Positions 35,337 through 46,159 of a stretch of DNA of 64,000 bases are shown here, piece after piece. A program made the translations under genes and the position numbers. The notes below the pieces were generated by a model. That model saw nothing but the letters and a program-made list of their open reading frames with translations, was not told the origin of the DNA and did no database searches. How positions within the stretch are numbered: the stretch's first letter is position 1; each line of letters opens with the position of its first letter. The DNA is from Monoplex corrugatus (lineage: Eukaryota; Mollusca; Gastropoda; Littorinimorpha; Ranellidae): positions 86,008,079 through 86,072,078 of the forward strand of contig CM060315.1 of NCBI GenBank assembly GCA_030674185.1, read 5' to 3'.

Positions 35337-37381
35337 GAAGAACCTGCAAATCCTCAGGGCTGCCAGGAGTAAGGTTCAGCTTAACGCCAGGCGCTGTGCA
35401 AACGAGTACTGGACAGAGCTCAGCGAAGAGTACAGATGCTGCTGAAAGAGGCAACATCCGAGGAATGTATGATGGCATCAAGAAGGCACTGGGACCAACA
35501 CAGAGCAAGATTGCCCCCCTCAAATCCTCCACTGGGGAAGTAATTAGCGATCCTAGCCAACAGATGGAAAGATGGGCGGAACACTACTCCGACCTCTACT
35601 CCACACAGAACATGGTGTCCCCCTCAGCCCTCGATGCCATCAAGTGCATGCCGGTAATGGAAGAACTTAACGCAGAGCCAACTGTGGACGAACTCAGCAA
35701 GGCCATTGATAGCCTGGCATCAGGCAAGGCACCTGGCAACGACGGAATTCCCCCAGAACTCATCAAGCACTGCAAGACTTCTCTTCTGTACCCTTTGCAC
35801 GCAGTCCTCTGTCAGTGTTGGAATGAGGGAGCTGTACCGCAGGACATGAGGGACGTCAAGATCGTCACCCTGTACAAAAACAAGGGCGAAAGGAGCGACT
35901 GCAACAACTACAGAGGTATCTCGCTCCTCAGCATTGTTGGCAAAGTCTACGCTCGGTCCTCCTAATCCGCCTGCAGAAACTGGCTGAACGCGTCTACCCG
36001 GAATCACAGTGTAGTTTTCGAGCAGAGAGATCCACGGTAGACATGGTCTTTTCCCTTCGCCAAATCCAGGAGAAGTGCAGAGAGCAGCGGATGCCCCTGT
36101 ATGTGGCATTCATTGACCTCACCAAGGCCTTTGACCTAGTCAGCAGAGATGGCCTTTTTAGGGCTCTCCGAAAAATCGGCTGCCCCCCCCCCCCCCCCAA
36201 ACTGCACAGCTTAATTGAGTCCTTCGACCAACATGAAAGGGACGGTGCAGTTCAACGGAAACCTCTCCAAGCCCTTCGACGTACGCAGCGGTGTGAAACA
36301 AGGCTGCGTCCTGGCCCCAGCCCTCTTTGGAATCTTCTTCGCTCTCCTCCTGAGGCATGCATTCAGCACAGCGCAAGAAGGGATCCACCTGCGGACCAGA
36401 TCAGACGGCAGGCTCTTCAACCTCGCCCGCCTCAGAGCAAGGACAAAGGTCCGTGAAACCCTCATCAGAGACATGCTATTTGCCGACGATGCTGCAGTTG
36501 TGACCCATACTCAGCGGGACTTGCAGTCACTAATGGACCGCTTTTCCCAGGCCTGCAAAGATTTTGGTCTGACCATCAGTCTTAAGAAGACAAACGTCCT
36601 GGGCCAAGACACGCCATCTCCACCAGCCATCACCATTGATGGCTACGAGCTTGAAGCCATCCATCCATTCACATATCTTGGGTCCACCATCACCGATAAC
36701 CTCTCCCTTGACACAGAGATCGACAAGAGGATCGGGAAGGCAGCCACAACACTAGCCCGCCTCACACAAAGGGTGTGGACAAATCCCAAGCTGACCAAGA
36801 AGACAAAGATGGCTATATACAACGCCTGTGTCCTCAGCACCTTGCTGTATGGCAGCGAGGCGTGGACCACTTATACTCATCAGGAGAAAAGGCTCAATAC
36901 CTTCCACCTGAGAAACCTACGGCGCATACTCGGCATTTCCTGGCAAGACAAGGTGACCAACACCGAAGTCATGACCCGCGCTGGCCTCCCAACCATGCAT
37001 ACCATGCTGAGACAGCGTCGGCTGCGCTGGTTGGGCCACGTTCGCCGCATGGAAGATGGTCGCATCCCAAAAGACATCCTTTATGGTGAGCTTGCCACAG
37101 GGCAGAGAAACATTGGCAGCCCACAGCTGAGATACAAAGACGTTTGCAAACGTGACATGAAGGCGCTTGAGATAGACACTGAGTCTTGGGAGGACCTCGC
37201 AGACGACCGCAACAGCTGGAGAACCACTCTCAAGAAACAGCTGCGGATTGGTGAGGACAAACTGTCAGCTGCTGCAGCAGAAAAGCGAGTTCGCAGAAAA
37301 GGGATGACAGCCAACAGACCAGCATCAGCATACACATGCAACCGCTGCGACAGAGACTGCCTCTCTCGCATTGGTCTCTAG
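35337..37381 (+). pseudogene. LINE family B reverse transcriptase and C-terminal zinc finger
   Basis: The frame 35333-35965 holds SGKAPGNDGIPPELIKHC and NNYRGISLLSIVGKVYAR. After a shift, 36043-36170 holds IDLTKAFDLVSRDGLF. A 16-base C run (36183-36198) marks another shift. 36215-37381 then holds GVKQGCVLAPALFGIFFAL, the catalytic LFADDAAVV, the tail RLRWLGHVRRMEDGRIPKD, and a Cys-rich finger CNRCDRDCLSRIGL followed by a stop that cuts off the final His-rich part. A related finger is intact in the copy ending at 41146. Confidence 0.85.
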
Positions 37382-38777
37382 AGTCACAGACGACGCTGCT
37401 TGGACCAAGCAGACAGCCCATCTAGACATTAGAACGGATGTACTTTGTCCATGGTCAGCCATGACCAAGGGAGGCCTACTACTAAATATAAATCCTTATT
37501 CATCTCAATTGACTTCTGTATTATAGTTCTTATGACGTATATGGCATTAATAGTTCCTTTCCCTTCCACAAATCCACACTGTTCTTCTGCTATTTCTCCT
37601 TTGATTCATTCTACATGTATTCCTTGTCCTCATCAAGATTATTCTTAATAGGATTTTTGTTACATGACTTATCAAACTGATTGTACAATGGAGTTCGCAT
37701 TCTATAGTCCCTGTTTTCTTTGGAAGTGCAATGAAAATTTGATTTTGACATATCTCTGGGGATTTTTCCGGTGTCATAAATTTCAGTACCAAATTTCCCC
37801 AGGGCTTCAATCACCACTGTAGTAATATTGTCTGGTCCTGGGGCTTTTCCTGGTTTCATCTTTTTTCAATGCTGCTCTAACTTCATCTTTCATTATGGGT
37901 GGTCCTTCAACGTTTTTTCTTATAATGTGTTCTTCATTTCTGTCACCCTCAAAAAGGTCTTTAATGTACTCTCCCCATATATCTAATATTCTTCTTTTTC
38001 CATAATAAGTGTACCATCTTACGATTTTAGCAACCAGTTGCTGTGCATGTCTATTTCTTGTGGGCAATTTCTTCAATTCTTCTCTACATACCCTGAGGAT
38101 CTGTTTTGTGTCGGTCTTCTATTTCTTGCATTTTGTTTTCGGCCAAGCTTCCTTAGCTTCATTGCGCCTATTCATGATTTCTTTGTTTATCTTCATGTAT
38201 CTATCCTCTTTTCCTTTGCCTTCCTCCGTTCTTCCATCAAGCCTAGAATTTCTTTTGTCATCCAGTTCTTTTTTGCTTTTCTATCTACTCAAGAGAGTTC
38301 TTCACAAGCTTCGTTTACGGAGTTTCTCAACTTTGTCCATTGTTCCTCACTGTCACCAACGTCTTCCAGAGAACTGAATTTGTTTTAAACATGTACGTTT
38401 ACATGTATTTTTACCTATCGCTTCATCTCTCTTAAAGAGTGCAAGATTTAGTTTGATGCTCCATTCGGTCTGTTTTCTTTTTCTTAATTTCAGCCTAAAC
38501 CTTTCCACTACAGGATTGTGGTCACTGTTGCAGTCTGCGCCTGGTAGTGTTTTTGCTGTAAGCAAAGAATTTTTCAGTCTTCTATTGACCAGGATGTAGT
38601 CAACTTGATTTTTGTTATTATCTCCTGGACTCATCCATGTCCATTTTCTTCTGTTAGCTGCTCAAACCAGGTGTTTCCTACTAAGAACTCATTTATCTGT
38701 GTCTATTCCACAAGTTTCCCTCCCCTTTCATTTTATGTACCAAGGCCGTGAGGTCCAATTATATCCTCCACCTTCCA

Positions 38778-38797
38778 CAGACACACACACTCACGCA

Positions 38798-38894
<97 letters not shown>

Positions 38895-38920
38895 TATATA
38901 ATATATATATATGTATATGT

Positions 38921-39013
<93 letters not shown>
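38778..39013. repeat. (CA)n-(TA)n-(CA)n-(TA)n compound microsatellite
   Basis: CA repeats 38800-38872, TA repeats 38873-38912, CA again 38929-38960, TA 38961-39013. The following LINE is open in frame through the repeat, but that part of the frame is not protein. Confidence 0.97.
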
Positions 39014-39017
<4 letters not shown>

Positions 39018-41146
39018 GTCTTCAGAGCACACCAGCAAGACCCAAAGTCTACCTCCAAGGAAGCTGCCAACAAATCAATCAAAAACAAAGTGCAGACAAA
39101 GCTCAGAGAAATGCAAGACTCCTGGCTTAGCAGAAAAGCGGACGAAATACAGAAGCATGCTGATACCAACAACTACAAGTGCTTCTATGACGCCCTAAAA
39201 ACCTTATATGGGCCACAGACCCAAGGAACATCGCCGCCGCTCAACGCCGACGGATCAACACTTGTTACTGACAAAAATGCCATCCTACAACGCTGGGCCG
39301 AACACTTCGACAGTGTCCTCAATCGTGCATCTACTAGCAACAGCGAAGCCATTGACTGCATGCCGCAAGTGCCAATAAACACCGAACTGGCAGTGCCTCC
39401 AACGGAATCAGAGATCACGGCAGCAATCAAGCACCTTTCAAACGGCAAAGCTCCAAGCTCTGACTCCATTCCAGCAGAAATATACAAAGCAGGTGGACCA
39501 GTCATGACCCGAAAGCTAACAGAGTTGTTCAAGAGCATGTGGGAACAAGAATCCATCCCCCTGGAACTGAAGGACGCGACCATTGTCCATCTCCACAAGA
39601 AGAAGGGCAACAGGCAGTCCTGTGACAACCACAGGGGAATCTCTCTGCTCGCCATTGCCGGTACGATCCTCGCAAGAGTCCTCCCCAACCGCCTTATCGT
39701 TCACCTGGAAAATGGCCACCTACCAGAAACACAGTGCGGCTTCAGAAAATCACGCGGGACAACTGACATGATATTCGCAGCACGACAACTGCAAGAAAAG
39801 TGTCAGGAACAACACCAAGACCTGTACACGACATTCGTTGATCTGACAAAGGCCTTCGACACGGTCAGCCGTGAAGGACGATGGAGAATTATGGAGAAGT
39901 TCGGATGCCCATTAAAGTTCATCAACATGGTATGCCAATTTCATGACGGCATGCAGGCACGTGTGTTGGACAACGGAAATTGCTCCGAGACTTTCTCAGT
40001 CACGAACGGTGTCAAGCAGGGTTGTGTACCGGCGCCAACACTGTTCAGTATGATGTTTACGGCCATGCTCTCAGACGCATTCTATGACGACCATGACACA
40101 TGCATTAGCTTTAGATACAGGACAGACGGAAGGCTCCTCAATGCCCTCAGGCTTCAGGCGAAGACCAAGGTTGAAAAAGACTGGGTCCGCGACCTCCTGT
40201 TCGCCGATGACTGCGCTCTGAACGCCACCACTGAAGCAAAAATGCAGCAGAGCATGGATCGATTCGCATCATCCTGCACAAACTTCGGACTCACCATCAG
40301 TACAAAGAAGACCGAAGTCATGTTTCAGCCTGTACCACAACAGCGGTACTCAGAACCAAGCATCACTGTCAAGGAGAAACCTTGAAAGCTGTGGACAATT
40401 TTACGTACCTCGGAAGCACGATCTCAAGATCAGTGAACATTGACACTGAGGTAGACACACACATTGCCAAAGCAAGTTCAGCTTTCGGACGCCTCAGGGT
40501 ATCGGTATGGGACAGGAGAGGTATCAAACTGTCCACCAAGCTGAAGGTATACAAGGCAGCCGTTCTGCCAACCCTTCTGTATGCCTGTGAGACATGGACC
40601 GTATACGAGCGCCATGCCAAGAAACTCAACCGAATCCATATCAACTGCCTCAGACAGCTCCTGAAGATCACCTGGAAGGATAGAATACCTGACACAGATG
40701 TCCTCGATCAGGCCGGAATGACTAGCATTCACACCCTGCTCAGAAGAGCCCAGCTCAGATGGGCCGGACACATCGTGCGTATGCAAGACACGCGTCTCCC
40801 GAAGAGACTGCTCTATGGTGAGTTAGCACACGGCATACGCTCGCGAGGAAGGCCAAAGCTGCGCTTCAAGGACACGCTTAAAGCGTCCCTTAAAAACTTC
40901 GGTATCGACACCAAGACATGGGAGGCCCTTACACAAGACCGCTCATCATGGAGAAACTGCGTTGGCGAAGGTGCCGCCTCCTACGAACAAAGCAGGATCA
41001 GTGGAGCACAAAAGAAACGAGAGCTGCGTAAATCCCGAGCCAACTCCGAAGTCCACAATCCAGCAGAACACATGTGTCTCATCTGCGGCCGAGCCTTCCG
41101 CGCACGAATCGGCCTCATCAGTCACAACCGGACACATGAATCGTGA
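39014..41146 (+). mobile_element. LINE family B-like, 5'-truncated, RT and CCHH finger nearly intact
   Basis: The endonuclease is missing; coding sequence begins directly after the microsatellite. One open frame (39014-40384) covers the pre-RT helix region, [70 protein letters not shown] and the catalytic [11 protein letters not shown] single frame change at about 40380 leads to 40382-41146: [16 protein letters not shown], a tail with LRWAGHIVRMQDTRLPKRLL, and a closing CLICGRAFRARIGLISHNRT finger. Only one break in 2.1 kb suggests a recent insertion. Confidence 0.9.
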
Positions 41147-41394
41147 TGATCCGTGGTCATCGTCGATCACGACGGACGAACAACAATATATATATATATT
41201 AAATATCATTCATGCGTTGTCGTCCTCAAGTATATATTATTCACGCTTTATCGTCATCAAATACAAGGGGGAGGCACATTATGTTTTTAATTCCAAAGAA
41301 CTTGACATTTGTGGAGTAATGATTCATGTTTACTATGTGACAGACGCATGTTGGGCTGGACTGCGTCCAAATCTTGTCCCCGTTGTAGTTTAGC

Positions 41395-41554
41395 TTAAAA
41401 CAGTTGATCGGAAGGACAGCTGCCTGTCATAACTGCAACTCGTGAAGCCCGCACAATCCAGTTGCTTGCATTACCTCCAAAATCTACATGTGGCGTTGCC
41501 TTTGTCCTATGTAAAGCCGCGTTTGAATGTAAGTGTGCGTGCGTGCGTGCGTGC

Positions 41555-41631
<77 letters not shown>

Positions 41632-41745
41632 GTGTGTGTACACGCAAATAGAGATTGTCTTGGAAATTGTCTTTGCATGTTTCGTGTGTTTCTTGGGTGA
41701 CATTTGAATCTTGTATCAAATCAGTTTTGAGTTCCACTCTGGGGA
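41395..41745. repeat. Dispersed repeat M with internal (GT)n
   Basis: Left flank AAACAGTTGATC, AACTGCAACTCGTGAAG and CACAATCCAGTTGCTTGCAT; internal GCGT/GT repeat 41540-41640; right flank TGTTTCGTGTGTTTCTTGGG and ATCTTGTATCAAATC. The same flanks occur around the (TG)n at 44760. Confidence 0.65.
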
Positions 41746-42899
41746 TTTATATTTGAAGGACACGCAGATCTGGAAGTTGTCCAGGCTGATAGAGGATGAA
41801 GGTCCTGCTATCCTGTCATTTCTGTGCATCCTGTCCGATGTGTCCATATTGTAGAACCTGTGTAGGATGTACATAACTTGGGGGTGGGGGTGGGGAAGGA
41901 AGTTTCTGCTGTAGTATTCTTTCTGTCCCATGATGTTATTGGACACCAACGATCTGGTCATCCATGCCTGGTCGAAGGTGACAGGGTCATTCCAATCATG
42001 GTCTGATAATCTGAGGTTCGAGTCCAATCCATCATCCACCATTGCTCTCTTTGTGGGGTACTATAGATAATGTTGGTCAGTTGTCATTTTACTGTTTTGG
42101 GTGTGTAGCGTGTTTGTAGTGTAACATGTGTTGGACATGTGGCAGTCGTTTTGTGTGTCATGTCATGCTCGATAAACAGTCGCGACCGTGTAGCAGTTGT
42201 TTGTTCGTATCGTATTGTTGCTTAAGTGTGTTGATGTAGTGAGGCGCCCTGCTTGCACATGTACATGTGTTAATGTTTGTCAATAGTTGTGTGTTTTAGT
42301 GGGAAGTGTGTACTGGTGAGAAGCCAAGTGTTTATTTATTCATTAACTTTGTGTGGAAATGTTTTCACTCATGGAAGGTGAAATGCGAACTGTATGCTAT
42401 TGTGTTGACACCAGTTTTGTTTGCTATAAGAGTGTATTTTATCAAATTTATATGCAAAAGTGCACACAAGTGCTGGAAGCTACATGAATTACGCTAATAG
42501 TCATGGTGAAACAGCGGCTCAGTTTGTTTAATAATGTATGCGCAGACGTGATGTGTATACGTTGTCGCGAATTTTAGATAAAATTTTGTTGTTTACGGTT
42601 ATTGTAGAAAGGTAATTTTGTGTGATTATTGTCATGAATTTCAGATAAATTTTCGTCTATAGAATTTTGTGATTATTTCAATGAAATACTTTCTTTTGAT
42701 TTAATAGTGATTATCTGCACGTACAGAATCATAAACTTGTATTGGTAAGGTGCCCTGCTTGTACATGGATATTACCATAGAGAAGGAATAACATTTTACA
42801 GTGTTGCTTCTTTAACATTTTTGTCGTGAATAAAAATCTAGTCTGGAAGCTTAGAAACAGAGAATGGTATTGGAACATTGTATAATCTCTCTCTCTCTC

Positions 42900-42934
<35 letters not shown>

Positions 42935-42944
42935 ATCATCAACA
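41746..42944. other. No gene recognised
   Basis: Unique-looking intron 5 sequence, T/G-rich from 42060 to 42720, with a (CT)n/(TA)n block at 42887-42933. The stretch 41990-42030 has a box-B-like GAGGTTCGAGTCCA but no box A or clover-leaf. Confidence 0.4.
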
Positions 42945-43395
42945 TCATCATCATCATGTGCCCTGCCGCATGGCATTAGAGATCATGGCCCTCCATTTGT
43001 ATCTATCCATTTGTCGCCACAAGTACATCTTCCACTCTCTCTGTCATCAGTCACTCTGCATGTCCGTGGACAATTTCTTCATTTCTGCTGTACATACCCT
43101 GACGATCTGTTTTGAGTCGGTCGTCTATTTCTTTACACTTTGTTTTCAGCCAAGCTTCTTAAGCTTCATTGCACCTATTCCTGATTTCTTTGATTATCTT
43201 TCTGTATCTTTCCTCTTTTCCTTTTGCCTTCCTCCGTTCTTCCATCAAGCCTAACATTTCTTTTGTCAGCCATTTGTTTTTTACTTTTCTATCTACTCTA
43301 GGGATTTCTTCAAAAGCTTCATTTATCGAGTTTCTCAACTTTTATCCATAGTTGCTCACTGTTACCGACGTCTTCCAGAGCACTAAATTTGTTGG
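42945..43395 (-). mobile_element. RTE-like LINE copy i1, internally deleted
   Basis: The 3' end (CATCATCATGTGCCCTGCCG at 42947) runs only to about 43060, then jumps to the EN-RT linker sequence (GGACAATTTCTTC, then GACGATCTGTTTTGAG) up to 43395. The whole RT is missing, as in a deletion derivative. Confidence 0.75.
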
Positions 43396-43423
43396 ACTCT
43401 GGCATTTTAAATTTTCTTAGTAT

Positions 43424-44515
43424 CATCATCATCATCAGGTGCCTTGCCGCGTGGCGTTGGGCCGATCATGGACTTCCATCTGTCTCTATCTTTTGTTGCC
43501 TCAAGCATCTCTTCCACCCTCCTTGTCTTCAGCCACTCTGCAAGTCCGTCTAGTATCTTCTCCATGTGTCTACCTGGTGCTCTCTTGCCCTCCAGCTTTC
43601 CTGTTGTGACCGGGTGCTTCAATTCCCCTTTCCTCATAAAATGGCCTATAAATGTTGCCTGTCTTTTCCCAATCTTCCTTATGAATGATCTACTTGAGTC
43701 TGCCTCCATCAAGACTGTCTCGTTTGTTTTCTTTGCTGTCCATGGAACTCTCAACATTATTCCCAGAAACCACATCTCGGCTGCCTCAATCTTGTTCTGG
43801 CTTTGCTTGTTGACTGTCCATGCCTCGCATCCGTACAACAGTATTGGTTCTATATAACATTCAAGAACTCTCTTCCTGGTGCTAACTGGTAGGCATTTGT
43901 TGGTAAAAATGCTTTTCATCTTCTTGAATGTTGTTTTGGCTTGGCCGATTCTGCTGGCTATTTCTGATGTGCATCTGCCGTCTGGTGAAATGATCGTTCC
44001 CAGGTATTTAAACATATCAACCTGTCTCAAGGTTGTGCCGTTTGCTGTTACTTTGCATGAGGGGATTTCATGCTTTTTACTGATCACCATGACTTCAGAA
44101 TTCCTGTTGTTTAGTTCCAACCCCTTACCTTTGCTTTCTATTTCAAGTATATTCACAAGGTTTTGTAGATCCCTTTCTGTAATTAGCACGGTGTCATCTG
44201 TGTAACGAATGTTGTTTATCATTTTTCCAACCTTTAATCCAGCGCATTCTTCTAGGTTTCTCATGATGTTTTCGCTGTAAAGTGAAAACAGATCTGGTGA
44301 CAAAACACAACCCTGTCTGACTCCTCTTTTGATGTTTTGGAAAGAGCTTATATCGTTTTTTTTTATTCTCACTGCAGCTGTTTGTTCCCAATACATATTT
44401 CTGATTATCCGTAGATCTTTTCCATCAATGTTGTCTTTCTATTTGGTTGATCAATTCTTCATGTCTTACCGACCGAAAGCCTTGGTGTAGTCAACAAAGC
44501 ATAACTATTAATCCT
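43424..44515 (-). mobile_element. RTE-like LINE copy i2, 5'-truncated, long open RT
   Basis: The minus frame 43407-44396 (329 codons) is open: IKRGVRQGCVLSPDLFSLYS, the catalytic RYTDDTVLITERD (YTDD in place of YADD), KTTFKKMKSIFTNKCL, YGCEAWTVNKQSQNKIEAAE, KRQATFIGHFMRKGELKHPV and the tail WKSMIGPTPRGKAPDDDDDT. A frame change near 44360 ends it. The ATC tail is at 43424-43437. Its palm is almost identical to that in copy h. Confidence 0.9.
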
Positions 44516-44564
44516 TTTTTTCTTTTCTTTTTTTAAATTTTTTTTTATAAAGATTTAAACAGTT

Positions 44565-44762
44565 GATCTGCAGTTGTTTGTGTCACTGTAAGTCGTGCAT
44601 CCTGCACGATTCAGTTCATTGCCTCTCCAAAACTCCACGTAGGGATTCAATTTTTGATTATTATTAAGCCGGCTTTTTGTTCTTTTTGTTCTTGTTGTTG
44701 TTGTTTTTGTTTTGTGAATGTGTGTCTGTAGTGTGTATATGTATGTGTGCGTTTTGTTGTGT

Positions 44763-44850
<88 letters not shown>

Positions 44851-44960
44851 TGTGTGTAGATACCCTCACAGAACTTAATGTTTGTCCTCTCGTGTTTCGA
44901 GTGTTTCTTGGAAACCATATGAATCGGGTGTCATATCTGTTATGAGCTTTTCCTTCTGAC
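44565..44960. repeat. Dispersed repeat M with internal (TG)n, second copy
   Basis: Left flank AAACAGTTGATCTGCAGTTG, CTGCACGATTCAGTTCATTG and CCTCTCCAAAACTCCACGTA; TG repeat 44763-44852; right flank TCGTGTTTCGAGTGTTTCTT and ATCGGGTGTCATATC. It parallels the copy at 41395-41745 on both sides of the microsatellite. Confidence 0.65.
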
Positions 44961-45926
44961 TGACGAAAAGAACATACTGAACCTGTCATTCCCTGGTTTC
45001 AACTGGGCGTGTATCTTTCTCCTTTCTTTGGTCCACTTTTCACGACACCTCTTTCGCTGCTTCCAGTTTTTCTACTTTCCAACTGTCCTGCGTTCATCTG
45101 ACATTCTTTCTCGACACTCCCTTGTCTTTGTGTAGGGAGACTTGACTGGTCAAGCAGGATGAATGTAGACTGTTGAAACAAACAGCAAAATTTTATTACA
45201 ATAGTTGGGTGGTGGTGATAAGTAGTTGGTGGCTATCAAAGCTTTTGAGAGAAAAAAAGCAAAATTTGTCTTGTAATGTCAGTTACTACATATGTCCTGC
45301 CAGTTATTGTAATATGAACAGCTGTAATGTGATAATGCAAAACACTATATATGATTATGATGGTATCAAATAACTTGGTGTGACGAAAACCTTTCCTTCA
45401 AAACGTAACTGACGTGACAACATTTTGTTCGAAAATATCGCCTCTTAAGTCTTGAACAGAAGATGGAAAAAAAACTCAGTGATTTCGTCTTTAGTGTAAC
45501 ATTTACATCTTCCTTAAGGAATCTAATCAGAATTACTTACCAGAGGAAGCCTGTTTGATATGTTGAGACAGTAGAACACAACACAGCGTGAAAACAATAT
45601 CTCCTCTGAATTCTGTCTGAATTTAAAAACGTCTGCTTGATCAAATAATGTGGCCAAGGGAGGTCATTCTGATAATTTTTAAGTCCTTCAGCCAGTTCTG
45701 TATCATGTATACATTCATGATTATGGACAAAATCTTAAAACCTTTAAAACTGACCCCCAGGTAACAATTTAGTTGGAATGGCCGATATATAAAAACGGGC
45801 CTGAATTAAAAATTTACCCAAAATTGCTTTCGCATATCATATTTCCCTTGAGCCACTTAATAATGTATCCATTCATCAATCCTACGAGAAAGTATATAAG
45901 ACTTTATCGAACATATACATCTAAAT
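44961..45926. other. No gene recognised
   Basis: Intron 5 sequence without conserved frames. At its end, 45889-45926 is the first copy of a 36-bp direct repeat repeated at 45943-45978. Confidence 0.45.
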
Positions 45927-45973
45927 GGACCAGCAAGGCAGAGAGTATATAAGACTTTATCGAACATATACAG

Positions 45974-46103
45974 CTAAATAATAATAATAATTAATAATTA
46001 CAATATTTATATAGCGCAAAATCTTGATAAAATCAAATCTAAGCGCTGAAGCAGACACACACGCAGGCACGCACGCTCGCACACACACGCACGCACACAT
46101 ACA

Positions 46104-46159
<56 letters not shown>

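Larger units (their letters stand above)
33467..37482 (+). mobile_element. Full-length 4.0-kb LINE family B with TAAATAT target duplication
   Basis: The insert lies inside RTE copy h. TAAATAT at 33460-33466 is repeated at 37483-37489, and uninterrupted RTE copies read GCATAAATATAAATCC there. It has a GC-richer 5' region (33467-34140), an APE endonuclease, an RT and a C-terminal Cys-rich finger, ending near CAAGGGAGGCCTACTAC. Base composition is clearly more GC-rich than the flanks. A few frameshifts prevent one long protein. It lies in intron 5, same sense as the host gene. Confidence 0.88.
32062..38700 (-). mobile_element. RTE-like LINE copy h, split by two later insertions
   Basis: The element continues across 32065-32524, 32859-33466 and 37483-38700. 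In order on the minus strand: EN C-terminus with DCNSDHNPVVERFRLKL (38353-38634), linker, RT start (GKAPGPDNITTVVIEALG), then after the 4.0-kb LINE insert the palm with RYTDDTVLITE (33114-33347), then after the repeat-P insert the C-terminal tail at 32292-32524. The catalytic box is YTDD and not YADD. The 3' end is at about 32065. It sits in intron 5, antisense. Confidence 0.87.

Noticed and set aside
41990..42035. tRNA gene or SINE head
   Set aside because: Only a box-B-like word is present; there is no box A and no clover-leaf.
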